A DNA stretch of 64,000 bases from Megalonaias nervosa (Eukaryota > Mollusca > Bivalvia > Unionida > Unionidae), in assembly GCA_016617855.1 (NCBI GenBank), contig JAECUM010004966.1:1-64000 (forward strand), read 5' to 3'. The notes beneath the pieces were generated by a model. It saw only the letters and a program-made list of their open reading frames with translations, was not told the origin of the DNA and did not search any database. A program made the position numbers and the translations under genes. Shown here in pieces: positions 1 to 12,094 of this stretch (its first letter is position 1; the number at the start of each line of letters is the position of its first letter).

Positions 1-427
1 AAAAAAAAACATTGTGGCCGATGGATGTATGTATTAATTTCTGTATAACATTCAGTGATAGAAATATGCTGAAAAAAGAAACATACTGAAAAAATAATTT
101 CTTTTGCAAGTTATTAATGCTGAAATGGCATAGCCATGAAATATATTTGTCATTGTTTGCGTTAGAATTTAATAAAATAAAATGTAGACATGAGAATCTT
201 CAAATTTAAGATCCCTGCAAATATATCCACTTTGACATTTATAACAAACACATGAGCGTTCTGTTATATCAGCCCATGTTTATCAATTTTATTTAGAAAT
301 GTTTTCAAATGTATGAGAAAAACATCTTGAAGTTAATCTGAAAAGATGCGGAATGGACTACCAGTTAAATAAACCATTTACACAACATTTTGACAAATGG
401 AATGTTTATATCTTATGCAGAAGGCAG

Positions 428-706
428 AGCAATTATATTCAATTGGAATTCCTCGGCAGCATCCTTAGCAGCCAATTGGGACCTTATGTTCTCCTCAGAC
501 TACCCCTTGTTCTATGAGGTGTCGGCGGGAACTGTTCAGGGAGGTTCCGACATCATTCAATGGCAGGAGACCACGAGGACCCAGCTCCTCCTCTCTTTTG
601 ATAAAGAGACGATTGATCCAGCAGGAAAGGATGTCTATATCACCGTTCGTGCTATCTCTCCTAGCGGATTGTACGAGACAGCAAACGCGCAAATTCTTCT
701 GGTCCT
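428..706 (+). CDS. Exon of a fibronectin type III-like domain protein (partial gene)
   Basis: This is one open exon encoding a beta-sandwich domain that resembles a degenerate fibronectin type III module. Late-strand motifs include FYEVSAGT, SDIIQW and YITVRAISPSGLYE. The region is richer in G+C than its flanks, as expected for coding DNA in an AT-rich genome. A 3' splice site fits after AG at 426-427 (AG at 419-420 is an alternative), and a 5' splice site GTAAAT begins at 707. With these limits the exon is 279 nt and phase 2-2, so it can be duplicated or skipped without a frameshift. The in-frame ATG at 390 is probably intronic. No signal peptide or membrane segment is visible. The protein family beyond an extracellular FN3-like repeat protein is not identified. 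A broken second copy lies near 2.7 kb. Confidence 0.65.
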
Positions 707-710
707 GTAA

Positions 711-2286
711 ATCTACTATATGTGCGAAAATTTAATCAAATTGAATCCAACAGATGAATGCAAACATTTGTGGCACGAACGTTTTGCTAAAATGAATCAC
801 AGAAAAAATATAAGGCTGCCACAAATTCCTTCTTATTACTATCTCTAGGTGCTAGTTAAAATGGTCATGTCATATTTAATAGTTCCTTTAATTAAGCATA
901 CGCTTGAAACTTACGTGAAACAAGTACAAACAATGTAGTAGAAATAGCTATAGTCTGTATATTATAGCGAATACAATGTTTTAAGGCATTTTATAACAAT
1001 GTAGTCGTTTCTTTTTCTGGGTACATACATACATACATACATGAGTGAGTTAGTGAGTGCCTACATTGCAGGTAAAGGACAGTAATAAAGATTTCGTTTT
1101 AGGTGAAATGTATTCCGATATTTCTGTCCATTAATTCTGTGTACATTATGCAATTGAATTACCTGACATAGCATAATTCTAAAAAGACAGCAGCCCCTAG
1201 GAACTAGCGGGTAATACATAACATAAATATGAGCGATACAAAGGAAAACATAACCAAAGAAGCTGTCTATATCGTTCAGGTCTATATAGGGGTTTTCTGC
1301 ACTTCCGTAAGCAATCAGCTTCTTTCCTATGTCTCACTATACATTTTTGCACTCCTTTCCACCCTTCAATGGCTGTGGTGTACACCCATCGTTGGCATAT
1401 CTCGTTACCCGACATTATTTGGAAAAACAGGTGGGACATGGTTAGAAATTAAACTCCTAGCTGTTAAGAATCGTTTTATTTTAAATAGATAACATTATAT
1501 TTACGATATTACACTTTTTCTCAGCCTTTGTTTGTGCTAGTGTGAATACGTGCTAGTATGAATATGTCACTAAGTAAATGTCTCAGGATCAGTCAATACG
1601 AGTTTTGCGAAGAAACATTCAGTTGAAAAAATGCGCACATGCATCATTTTACTAAGTCCAAAACGTGTACGAAATTCATGACATCACAGGTATAATCGAG
1701 TCAGTTTCCTTGATCGGGTGTTCTCTTTTGGGCAATTACGTTTATAAAGATAAGGCAGTTTCAAACCATTTAGAACGTTGCATCTAATACCTTCTGATCT
1801 AAATGCCAATCAAATAATCTTTATTCAGTAATAGGGACTAAGAGGATTTCGCATAATTTGGATAAGATTTGTATATATCAAATAATCCTTTATTTCACAT
1901 ATATAACATTTTTAGACCAAAACAGGTGATGCTGACGTTTAGCTTATATTAGTAGTTGTTCGTTATCACTACTGCTCCTAAGCTACTTGGAAAAATACAT
2001 GAAAGTTGGTATGTATACAGTTGTACCCCGGCTTAGTTCTCAATTAAAATGATACGACTATGATTTTAGTGTGACGCCACAGAGGCCATTTTGAAGATTT
2101 TATTATTGCAACTCCAATTGGATGGGTGATAGTATTGATATGTTTTCGCTCAAATGCGTCTTATGCTATATAGATAGCCCTGTATGACAATGATTTGATC
2201 TTGAAATCCTTATTATCAATACTCATTCCGTTTGTATTGTGATATTAGCTTGGGTCTTTCCTTGCAAGGGTATATTATTTATTCAG
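711..2286. other. Presumed intron or spacer without identified gene
   Basis: The stretch is AT-rich with a short TACA/GTGA microsatellite near 1022-1060. A frame at 1229-1492 is open on both strands, but neither translation has motifs or plausible splice sites that I can support. I see nothing else in it. Confidence 0.4.
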
Positions 2287-2411
2287 TTGGTCGTAAATGA
2301 AAACACTCCCGAGGTGATGTCAAACGTGGCCGCCATGACTAATGCTACTCCTCCTAAGGCGGTGATCTTTCCGACATTGGGTTTCTTTCATGAAACGACG
2401 GCGTATGATAT
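2287..2411 (+). CDS. Candidate short exon, possibly of the same FN3-like gene
   Basis: A pyrimidine/AT tract ending in ATTCAG (2281-2286) precedes a 125-nt open segment that ends at a GTAAAT donor (2412). The translated frame starting at 2287 contains VNENTPEVMSN and TPPKAVIFPTLGFF, with more G+C than the flanks and few AT-biased codons. Its starting phase (0) does not join the phase-2 end of the exon at 428-706, so it would need another exon between them or belongs to another gene. No domain is recognised. It is supported only by splice-like borders and composition. Confidence 0.25.
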
Positions 2412-2629
2412 GTAAATGGTCCTGAATGAATGGGATGATCTGGCGTACACTATGATTAAAATCGTGTTATATCTTCTTCTCCCGTATTTTCACTAAAATA
2501 TTAATACATCTTGCTGATCCTAAACAAAAATAGTGCCTATCTGAATTCTAATACAGCGATGTAATTATTATCGAAATTATATATGATACAAACCTACAGA
2601 AATAATGCAGTAAGGTATATAGGAACTGG

Positions 2630-2770
2630 CAGGGGGTAGAGGGTGAGGCCTGAGGGTAGACAGCTCTGACGTCATCAAGTGGCTCGAGACCAGACTAACC
2701 AGCTCTTTGCGTAATCGTCCGAGCCATCTCTCCAAGTGGTTTGTATGAGACTACCATCGCCCAGCTTAAC
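2630..2770 (+). pseudogene. Degenerate second copy of the FN3-like exon
   Basis: Translation of 2662-2715 gives SDVIKWLETRLTSSL, matching SDIIQWQETTRTQLL of the exon at 428-706. In another frame, 2713-2770 gives VRAISPSGLYET followed by TIAQL, matching the same block near residues 85-100 of the intact exon. About 13 codons between these blocks are missing and the frame changes, so the copy cannot encode the domain. Upstream, GGAACTGGCAGGGGG resembles the start of the GTVQGG region but carries extra bases and a stop. The copy most likely arose by tandem exon duplication followed by decay. Confidence 0.6.
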
Positions 2771-3117
2771 TGTCATAATATCGAGAAATGTTTACCAGTA
2801 AAACAAAAATAAAATGCAGTATTCTAAATAGCGTGTAACGCATAAGTACAAAACATAAATAAAAACGTGTAGCAAACAACTAGATATATGCATATTTTCA
2901 GCCAATAGTTATTTGTTTTCCTGACGCTTTCTACAGCTTTATAGTATAGAATGAGTCTGAGTGATGTAATTATAACTTATCTGTGTTAAACTACGAAGGA
3001 AATCTTCAACCAGTTAACTTTTGCTTCTCTTTACACAATTACTAATACAATAGTGCATCATTTAAAACAATGTCTTGTCATTTTATTATACCTCTCGTGT
3101 TCTAAAACACCCCCACC

Positions 3118-3120
<3 letters not shown>

Positions 3121-3210
<90 letters not shown>

Positions 3211-3264
3211 GCATTAGCACAGACGATCATACATACATACATACATACATACATACATACATAC
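3121..3264. repeat. Compound microsatellite (TA)n then (ACAT)n
   Basis: About 90 bp of almost uninterrupted TA dinucleotides (3121-3210) are followed, after 19 bp, by about nine ACAT units to 3264. The ORF crossing it is only a repeat translation (alternating Tyr-Ile). Confidence 0.97.
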
Positions 3265-5139
3265 TGTTACGAGTCTATGCTTTTAAAATAAGTAACAGAA
3301 AATACTGCAAAGCAACAACTTTTGTAAAATTCAACAAATGATTTATTTCCCTCGAATACAGCGTGAAAATGAGAAATAATTCTAGAATTACATACACAAG
3401 TCCTAATAAATTATACATATGAAAAACCTTTAGTAGAAATCCAAATTAAGTCCAATGCTGAATTGTTGATGTGTCTATGATGACCTGTATAATGATGATG
3501 TATCAACAATCTTTTGTTAAAACACAGTAATATAATTCCAGGTTTGAATCCACTATAACCCCAGTGAATGTCTCTATCCAAGAATATTATTTTTTATGAG
3601 CACTCTGTATTTCCAGAGAAAATAATCACTTAATTAAATAATATGAAGAAATGAATTCTAACCCAAATGAATACTGAACACAACAATAATACAAGTTGAT
3701 TCTGCTAGATCTTAAGCAAAATCAATAATCTTTCCAGTGACATGATTATAGTCTTCTACTTTACCTCAAGTCACCATTAACATTTTCTAAAAACACCATT
3801 TCCTGATGAAAAAATAACCTTCTAGAAAGTTCTTAATGTTTACAAAATTATATGCTAGTTATTATTAGAATGTCTGTTACTAAAATTGTAATATATAACC
3901 TGGAAAATGTCAGGTACACCAGATAAATTATATAGGAATCCCAATAACCTAGACCCAGACCCAAATAAACATATTTACTTCTATTAGTAATGATCCTGAT
4001 AACAAACCCATACACACAGAGAATATCTTAGCTATGTATTAGTTGTTTGCAGAATAAAATAAAAAATCAATAATTCAGGTCAAGTAGAAAATAAATTCTA
4101 TTTTGGACACAGCTAAGTAGAACATTCATGGTCAAATTACGGTAGCATATGATGAAATTAAAAAATCTAACTAATAAACACTGCAAATTAAATGTACATA
4201 ACAATACCTACGTACAGTTCATAGTATGATTAGTTAAAATATTGAGAAATCTATAGAAAATGCATCTTTGGCCCGAGTATTATAATAATTGAATGCGGTA
4301 GACTTTACAGCAATTATCTGTTTTTGTGGAAACTCTACCGTGCCAATTTAGTATTGGAATAGGTTACATATCTCAAACTGTTGAAACAGTGCATCAAAAG
4401 ATCCATAAACGGACATCAGCAAAATACGGCAATAAACAATAATAAAATAAAGCTTTAAATATTGAAATAAAACTAAGAAAGAATTTTTTTTTTTAAATTT
4501 CTAGGCAGTACTATATTGTGAAGTCGGGGATTTTCACAAGTATCTATCGTACTGGTTTTGCTATTAATGACACTTTTGTTGGTAATAAATTAGTGTTTTG
4601 TAAATGGGGTCTCATAGTCTCCAAAGAAGGTTATTTATTATCTGGGTCCTTAAATTCAACGTTCGTAACAACAAAGAAATCCACAAAAATTGGTATCCCA
4701 CAAATAAAATGAATTCACAGTATTGTAACAGATTGAAAGAAGTATCTACCTGTGCAATAATCTTTCCTATCTTGAAAACTTCTCTACATGAAAAGACACT
4801 ATCTTTATAGGAATAACTCGTATGCAATATGGATACTCCAAATCCACTTGAAAGCATGCAATTATATGAAATCAGGCGGAATGTTTTCAACCCTTCAGAA
4901 TTGTGGTTACCGATAAGATCCTAGATAAATGACAATTTAAATCAGTTTATTTGATAATTGTTACCTTTATTTGTGAATTACTGTCACCTCATACGCAAAA
5001 CACCGAGATCAATCATTCTGAAATTGTGCTTAAGATTATCAAGCTGACAGTTCGAGTTGTAAGGATATTTATCATTTGGTTGAAAAAATTTTTTCTTTCA
5101 GAAATTAAGATTCATGTATGATTGTCTAACTTGATAGAT

Positions 5140-5434
5140 ATTGACTATTCGAATTTAATAATAAAGAACGTTGTTTTACCTGTCATTCTGTTACGAATGA
5201 ATTGGTGTACTCAAGAATTTAAGCCAGCTCATCCCAGGAAAATACCTCATAACCAAGAATTTGAGTACTTTTGCATCGTGGCATTTTTAAAATTAATGTT
5301 ATTCATACTCATTATTGACTATTTGAATTTAATAACGTTGTTTTACTTGTCATACTCAAGATTTTAAGCCAGCTCATACCAGGAAAATACTTTGTAACCA
5401 AAATTTGAGTAGTTTTGCATGTCAATTTTTTAAT
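5140..5434. repeat. Two-copy tandem duplication, period about 174 bp
   Basis: The unit beginning ATTGACTATT at 5140 recurs at 5314. Shared blocks include GAATTTAATAA, ACGTTGTTTTAC, TTAAGCCAGCTCAT, CCAGGAAAATAC and TTTGAGTA followed by TTTTGCAT. The second copy has lost about 30 bp of the first. No coding potential is shared. Confidence 0.85.
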
Positions 5435-6382
5435 GCTAAAACACTTTCAAATATATGGTAATGGCTGCCTTAATGAAACTAATTCGAATTCAGCATTACG
5501 AAATGCAAATGTAGCGAAACATATGTTTGTAAGGAAGAAATAAGGAAGGAAAGTGCAAAGACTGTTTTGTAGAGGCTGCTGCAGAAATAATACAGTTAGG
5601 AAAATGGAGGAGATTCTTTACATTCCCTACGCAGAATTCTTAATTCTGCCAATCATACATAGTGTGAAGATAAATATTTTATATATTATATTACTGATGT
5701 ATTAATACTGTGTTGTTTTTATACTGTTATTATCATAAAATATAACGCATTTTAATTTCAAAAGTATTAATCTCAAAGTATATCATACTTAAGAACGTTA
5801 TAATTCTTGTTTCATAATTTGGTAAAATATCTTTTAATTTATATTAACTCTTAAGATGGCAATTATCAAGTCTAAAAACATAGACCAAAATTCCCTGAAG
5901 TTTTCTTAGCTGGGACCTCTGTCAGCGGTGATTTACAGGAAGAACAAATCCACACAGGGACCGGTTTAAAAACAGGTTTCAAAGAATCTGATTTATAAAG
6001 CTGCATTTGCCAGAAGTGCAATGAAGATGTGAGAAATACGGAGTCTAGTTAAACAAACAAATAAGGGTTAACATACATTATAGATTTACATTTTATATAC
6101 ATAAAATATTTGACTTTGCAGAAATCATCTGATACTCGGTACAGATCAGTCATTTTCAATAAAATTTCAATTGAGACCACTTCTGATTTGCAATTTATTC
6201 AAATTTTGATAATGATATCTAAATTTGTTCTTTTTTACGCCAATGGCATCATAATATTATATTGGCCATACTCGTCAATTCGAAACATTTGGAAATCACA
6301 AATTATTCAATAAAATTTTAACTGAAAACAATTATTTACATTGTATATATTATTATTAGTGACAGCATCAGTTTAGTAATAC

Positions 6383-6713
6383 TGTAGCAAGGTATCTTTG
6401 CTGACTTTGTAAATAGTTCCCAAAGCTAACCTGTTAAGTGATAGAGATCACACTAGGTCAGTGTTTGTCTAATGGCGCCGTAAAATGGAGAAACGATCTG
6501 ATAAGGACAGAGGTTGGCTGGTGCGTGTTCTTTAGGGAATGATATTGTTATAGGTTTAAGGAGTAAAGTTGATGACCTTGTGATGTTGGAAAAGACTGTA
6601 ACATGTCACTGTCAGGAAAGGTTATCGGGAGGCTAGAAAAATCTGAGAAAATCTAGACGTTAGGTCAGTATAAAGGAGTCCATGGTAAGATCTAGACCGG
6701 ATTGCATGCTACA
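6383..6713 (+). repeat. 5' long terminal repeat of the gypsy element
   Basis: The block opens with TGTAGCA (6383) and closes with its exact inverse TGCTACA (6707-6713), the usual short inverted ends of an LTR. A TATAAAGG box lies at 6669. It is 331 bp long and is followed after five bases by a TGG-initiated primer-binding site. The partner LTR was not seen downstream of pol. Confidence 0.85.
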
Positions 6714-6718
6714 CAATT

Positions 6719-6734
6719 TGGTGGCAGCAGTGAG
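6719..6734 (+). other. Primer-binding site for minus-strand synthesis
   Basis: TGGTGGCAGCAGTGAG starts five bases after the LTR. TGG pairs with the CCA end of a tRNA, as expected for an LTR retrotransposon primer site. I cannot name the tRNA from the sequence alone. Confidence 0.65.
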
Positions 6735-6790
6735 ATTATTTTTTTCGTAAAGTAGCTGCAAACCCTGGAAAATCTTATGAATAATTGAAA

Positions 6791-7717
6791 ATGGCGCAAT
6801 CACAGACAGTCTGGTCAATGATGGATACGCAAGAAAGAATTAATCATGAAATTCGGCAACTGGAACGTGAAATAGAAGAAAGTACACGCAGAACTCTCGG
6901 AACTGAACATTAAATGACGCCATCGAGACCCCGGAAAATAAATCAAGCTCCCCAAAGAAGATTAGAATTTTCGGAACAAAATAGGTTGAAACGACCATTT
7001 GTAACGCCACAAACGTTCGACGGTACCACACCACTGATAGACTTTCAAGCGCATTTTAGTACGTGTGCCGGGATAAACAAATGGACTCAAGAAGAGAAAG
7101 GGCTTTATTTAGCAGTGATTCTCAGGGGTCATGCCCAACAGCCACTGGGATCTGGAACTCCAGATTGTGACAGGCTCATGGATTCGCTAGAAAGAAGGTT
7201 CGCGCCAAAAAGCCAAACGGAAATTTACAGAGTACAACTAAACAGCCGCTTTAGAAGGGAACATGAACCCCTCCCAGAATTGGGACAAGCGATACGTCGA
7301 CTCGCTTCCCAAGCATATCCCAAGGCGCCAGAAGAATTACTCGAAACACTGTCGAAGGAGCAATTTATCGATTCTTTAACCGACAGCGAACTTAGGTTAA
7401 GAATACAACAGGCACGCCCTAAAACCCTTGACGACGCAATTCAGATTGGAGTAGAACTAGAAGCCTTTAATAGAGCCGAACTTCAGCGAAAGGATTTAGG
7501 AAGATATGCACGAACCGTGACAGTGTCTGATGCAGGGTTAAGTGATATCCAGGAACTTAAGAGAGAAGTTGCAGAACTAAAGATGTTATTAAAGGAATTG
7601 AAGGCAAAATCTGCAGGGAAAAACGGAACGAAGGGAAGATCATGTTACAAGTGCGGAGAAATATGGCATTTCAAAAAAGACTGTCCAAAGAGTAAGCCCA
7701 AACTGTCGGAAAACTAG
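6791..7717 (+). pseudogene. gag: gag of the Ty3/gypsy element (one in-frame stop)
   Basis: Gag is the structural protein that packages the element RNA. The natural start appears to be ATG 6791, followed by 40 codons and an in-frame TAA (6911-6913). Translation can resume in the same frame at ATG 6914, giving 267 residues. The body is helical and charged with a coiled-coil-like stretch near residues 215-235 of the 6914 product. A zinc knuckle follows: CYKCGEIWHFKKDC, spacing CX2CX4HX4C, with Trp where a small residue usually precedes the His. The 6791-6913 segment keeps coding character, which argues that the stop is a mutation rather than a 5' leader ORF. The gag stop is TAG at 7715-7717, immediately before a strong hairpin and the -1 frame pol. 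Confidence 0.85.
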
Positions 7718-10700
7718 GGTGGGCCCACCCCAAGGGTAAGGGGTGGGACCGTGATTCCAGGCCTAGGAATATAAGTGGTCAGGCAACGATGAAAGATGCT
7801 GAAATGTACCTTCCGGGATCTGTACACGGAATAGGTGTCAGGTTCTTAATAGACACAGGTGCTACGGTTACCATGATAGCAAAGGGTGTCTATGAGAGGA
7901 TGGCGCCGGGATATCGACCTCGGTTACATGAGGCTACTGGGAATGTTCTGTGTGCAGATGGGAAACCATTAGAAGTAGTCGGAAAAGGAAAGTTTACCTT
8001 GTCGTTCGGAGGGAAACGTCACGAGCATTGCGTTATCGTTGCAACGATGGTTTTGGCAGCAGAAGTAGTGTTAGGATTGGATTTCCTAGAAAAAGTAGGA
8101 AGGAAAATTGATTTTGTGAATCACAGTTTGACTATTGGAGACACCATTTTATCATACTATGTAATTAAATCAAATTCGATGGAATGCGCTAGAGTTGTGT
8201 TATCAGAGACAATATCGATCCCTGCAAGGCACGAAATGAACATTCCTTGTAAATTACAAACAGTAGGGAATAAACACTCGTTCGGTTCGACCGGGATTGT
8301 GGAACCAGAGGAACGACTTATTGAAAATAAGCAACTTCTGGTGGGAAAAGTACTTATTAGGGCTACATCCGACGATGTCATTCCTCTAAGGGTCATGAAT
8401 GTTACCGATGAAACAAAAGTTGTCCATGCTGAAACTATTATGGGTCTTTATGTTCTGGTGGATGACGATAATGTTGATGACGTTTCTAAAGATGTATTGG
8501 CTCAAGTGGAAACCATCCAAATGCCTGAACACCTAAAAAAATTATCTCAAGAAACGAAAAAGGGTCTTATATCGGCCCAATGTAAGAAAGTTGACCAACT
8601 TCTATGTACGTTCTCCAGTTCATTTGCTAAATCGAAAGATGACCTTGGCAGAACCAATCAAATACGTCACAAGATAAATATAGAGGATGCAAGACCAGTA
8701 AAGCAACCGTTACGTAGAATTCCGATTCACGCAAGAGATGAAATTGAAGATCATGTTGAGAGTATGTTAACTCAATGCATTATAGAGCCGTCATTAAGCC
8801 CCTGGGCCTCACCCATAGTGCTGGTACGTAAGAAGGATGGATCGACTCGTTTTTGTGTCGATTATAGAGCAGTCAATCAACTGACTGTGAAGGACGCGTA
8901 TTCTCTACCGCGTATAGACGACTCATTGGACCGACTTTCAGGTGTATCGTGGTTTTCCACCCTTGATTTAATTAGTGGATATTGGCAAGTAGAAATGGAA
9001 GAGCAAGATAAACCCAAAACAGCTTTTGTAACACCAAATGGATTATATCAGTTTCGTGTAATGCCTTTTGGATTATGCAATTCAGGTTCCACCTTTGAAA
9101 GGTTGATGGAGACTATTTTAGCAGGTTTACAATGGAAAACGTGTCTGATATATCTGGATAACATATTTATTTTCGGTAAAACTTTCGACGAGGAGCTAAG
9201 CCGTCTACAGGAAGTTTTCGCTCGATTACAACAGACAGGCCTTAAACTTAAATCCTCCAAGTGTCACTTGTTTGCACACGAAGTGGCATTCTTAGGGCAT
9301 ATCGTGTCTGAAGAGGGAATTAAAACCGACCCTGAAAAAATCAAGGCAGTGAAATCTTGGACTACACCAACGAATGTGAAGGAGCTTCGCAGCTTCCTGC
9401 GGCTTTGTTCCTGCTATAGGAGATTCATAAAAGACTTTTCATCAATCGCTAGTTGTTTACATAAACTGACAGAGTCAAGAAGGACGTTTAAATGGACTAA
9501 GAAGTGCGGAGAAACGTTTGAAATGCTAAAAGCTAAGTTAACAACAGCACCAATACTCACATACCCTGACATGACAAAACAACTCATTTTGGATACTGAT
9601 GCTAGTGAAAATGGCATAGGTGCAGTAATTTCCCAAATTCACGAAGGTCGCGAAAAAGTCGTGGCATATGGAGATTGGACACTCTCAAAATCAGAACGAT
9701 CCTATTGTGTGACACGGAAAGAATTACTTGCTATAGTGTACTTTGTGAAACATTTCAAGCCATACTTGTATGGGAAACGATTTCTCATTCGGACTGATCA
9801 CAGTGCATTACGTTGGCTCATAACGTTAAAGGACCCAGAAGGCCAACTGGCCAGATGGTTTGAGACGCTGGCTCAGTATGACTTTGAAATCCTACACCGA
9901 CCAGGCTTTCGTCATAGAAATGCGGATGCATTATCAAGAAAGCCATGCCGACAATGCGGGAGACAAACGAATGTTGAAAACAGTCGAAACGACGATGAGA
10001 AAAATGCACTACAAACAGTTGCTGTGAGTACATTATGTTCCAAAAACAATAACAACGGTACGTATACATCGGCAGATACGGTATCAAAGCAGCTGGAATC
10101 ACAGCACGGCGATAATGACCTATCTATAGTTAAACAGTGGGTGACTAGTGGCGTAAGACCATGTTGGAATGAAGTATCAGGCCAAAGCAATGGGGCTCAA
10201 TGGGACCAACTTGAGTTTCACAATGGACTGTTGTGTCGGAGATACCAAACATCTAATGGTAAAGCGGGACGTCATCAAGCAATTGTTTCCTACGAACTCA
10301 GGAAAAGCGTATTGAAAATGTCTCATGATAGTAAAACTGGAGGACACCTAGGGATTTCAAAAACACTTAATAAAATAAAGCAAGGATATTATTGGGTTGG
10401 ACTACAACATGATGTTAGGGACTGGTGTAGTACATGCGAAGTGTGTGCAAGAAAAAAATCCCCAGGTAAGAAGAGAAGATCCCCGATGCAACTCTGCAAG
10501 TCAGGAAGTTCAATGGATAGAATAGCATTGGATATTATGGGACCGTTGCCGGAAACTTTACTTGGAAATAAATATATTCTGGTAATTGGAGACTACTTTA
10601 CTAAATAGACAGAGGCATTTGCACTGCCTAATCAGGATGCCATAGCCGTAGCTAGTGTACTTGTTCAAGAGATAATCTGCAGATTTGGCGTGCCCCCTCA

Positions 10701-11562
10701 AATTCATTCGGATAAAGGGAAACAGTTCGAATCTGAAATTTTCCAAGAAATGTGCAGATTACTAGGTATTGAAAAGACAAGGACAACTGCTTACCACCCA
10801 CAGAGCGATGGAATGGTCGAAAGGTTCAACAGAACGCTCGCTGTGATGCTCTCTGCATATGTAAATGAACATCAGGATAACTGGGATGAACACTTGCCAT
10901 ATTTAACAATGGCGTATCGGGCACCTGTCCAAGAGTCTATAGATTTCACTCCAAACTTCTTGATGCTGGGTAGGGAAGTAACCGTTCCACTCGATATTCA
11001 ATTTGGACGGCCACCAGATACATATTCACTGCATACGTGGGTTGAAAACCTTTCGGAGACAATGCGTTTAGCTCATCAATTTGCAAGGAACCACCTTAAC
11101 CAAAGTTTGTTACGCCAGAAGAGATTCTACAACAGTCGATTGAAACGGGAACAGTTCAAACCAGGTGATTTGGTTTGGGTTTACACTCCACAAAGGAAAA
11201 CAGGACTGTCAAGTAAATTGCAGTCTTGGTGGAAGGGATCATTTCGAGTTGTTAAACGACTCAGTGATGTTACATACCGCGTAAAGTGTGGATATAGGGG
11301 CAAATCGCAAGTGATTCATGTGGACAGAATGAAATCCTGTAAAGTCCGAGATAGCAACGATAATGGTGATATGCATCAAAGAGATGATGATATCGATGAA
11401 CATGACAATGGTAATTACAATAATCGCGATGATCCATCCAGAATTAAGGATTTACCTTGGTTTTACCCTATGGAAAGTACCACGTCGAAACACCCGTTAC
11501 TGACGACCCAGAGTGGACGCCAAAGGCGACGCCCGATCTGGTGGAAAGAATATACCTTTTAG
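7696..11562 (+). pseudogene. pol: pol polyprotein: protease, RT, RNase H, integrase (one in-frame stop)
   Basis: The pol frame is -1 relative to gag and is open from 7696, overlapping the end of gag; the first ATG is 7789. Domains in order are: aspartic protease (LIDTGATVTM near residue 20); reverse transcriptase (about 290-480) with FSTLDL and the active-site segment YLDN, where the second catalytic Asp is Asn; RNase H (about 600-720) with DTDAS, KELLA and RTDH; and integrase with an H2C2 zinc module (HDSK...CEVC) and DDE core residues in ALDIMGP, HSDKGKQ and VERFNR. TAG at 10606-10608 replaces what is probably a Trp codon just after DYFTK, and the frame continues to a normal end at 11562. 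A GPY/F-like C-terminal motif is present as WKGSF. The product is inactive as it stands. Confidence 0.92.
7708..7747 (+). promoter_or_regulatory. Candidate gag-pol -1 frameshift signal: GGAAAAC plus 8-bp hairpin
   Basis: GGAAAAC (7708-7714) directly precedes the gag stop TAG. Nine bases later CCCACCCC (7724-7731) pairs perfectly with GGGGTGGG (7740-7747) across an 8-nt loop. The pol frame is -1 and already open at this point. Heptamer, spacer and GC-rich stem resemble known -1 recoding sites, but the heptamer lacks the canonical three identical first bases, so this is inference. Pol could also start at ATG 7789. Confidence 0.45.
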
Positions 11563-12090
11563 AGAGAAACTTTAATTCCAAAATTCGTATGAGACGCTAT
11601 AAACTTCAACTGTGGAAATTTAAGAAGTAAAAGTGCTGAAAGTGAAAACCATTAAACTAAATTAGGACTTATCTGAAATATTCGGCTGGACGTTACGGTG
11701 TGTGAATCACGGTAGACAACGTCTGAATTTGTCATTTTTTTTTTAAATTCTAAGGATCCTTTTTCATGAATTCTTTATATTTCTGTGCCGGGGCTCAGAA
11801 CGGGCCAAGCAAGATAAATAAAAGAATTATTTCACATTGACAAAACTGTTTGTTTTTTTATAAAATAATTTATGCAGATTCAAAAATTTCAGAATTTCTT
11901 GATGGCTCATTTGCATCTGAGTTTTAAACCAAAGGCCATGGTTAAATAATACAATACAATCCTGAATACCTAAAATGTTTATATGTACTAACAGATCGTG
12001 GTTATGCTATAGTGCAAGTTTTACTTTAGTCGATCTAAACTGAAGATTTTGGACATCCATGTCAACTAGAATGTCGGCCAGCCAGGTTCA
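11563..12090. other. Sequence after pol, no 3' LTR found
   Basis: This holds a T-rich tract (11738-11747) and AATAAA near 11816. I looked for a second copy of the 5' LTR start (TGTAGCAAGG) from here to 12.4 kb and did not find one. Confidence 0.45.
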
Positions 12091-12094
12091 ATAG

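Larger units (their letters stand above)
2771..6382. other. AT-rich non-coding stretch
   Basis: It contains the microsatellites at 3121-3264 and the 5140-5434 duplication listed separately. Several short ORFs (4518-4890, 6110-6313) have strong AT codon bias and no recognisable motif. No gene is supported. Confidence 0.5.
6383..11562 (+). mobile_element. Ty3/gypsy LTR retrotransposon, 5' LTR to end of pol
   Basis: The order is LTR, primer-binding site, gag, protease, reverse transcriptase, RNase H, integrase. RNase H before integrase places it in Ty3/gypsy rather than Ty1/copia, and there is no env. Only three clear lesions are seen in 4.7 kb of coding sequence: TAA at 6911, TAG at 10606, and YLDN for YLDD in RT. 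The copy is therefore fairly young but cannot move by itself. The 5' LTR is well defined, but I could not find the matching 3' LTR in the kilobase after pol, so the right border is uncertain (somewhere after 11562). Confidence 0.93.

Noticed and set aside
1197..1492. Overlapping ORFs of 80 and 87 codons on opposite strands
   Set aside because: Neither shows domain motifs, splice-compatible borders or codon use beyond chance.
3075..3341. 88-codon ORF
   Set aside because: It is the translation of (TA)n and (ACAT)n microsatellites.
8157..10190. Antisense ORFs inside the gypsy pol region
   Set aside because: They are shadows of the pol coding frame.
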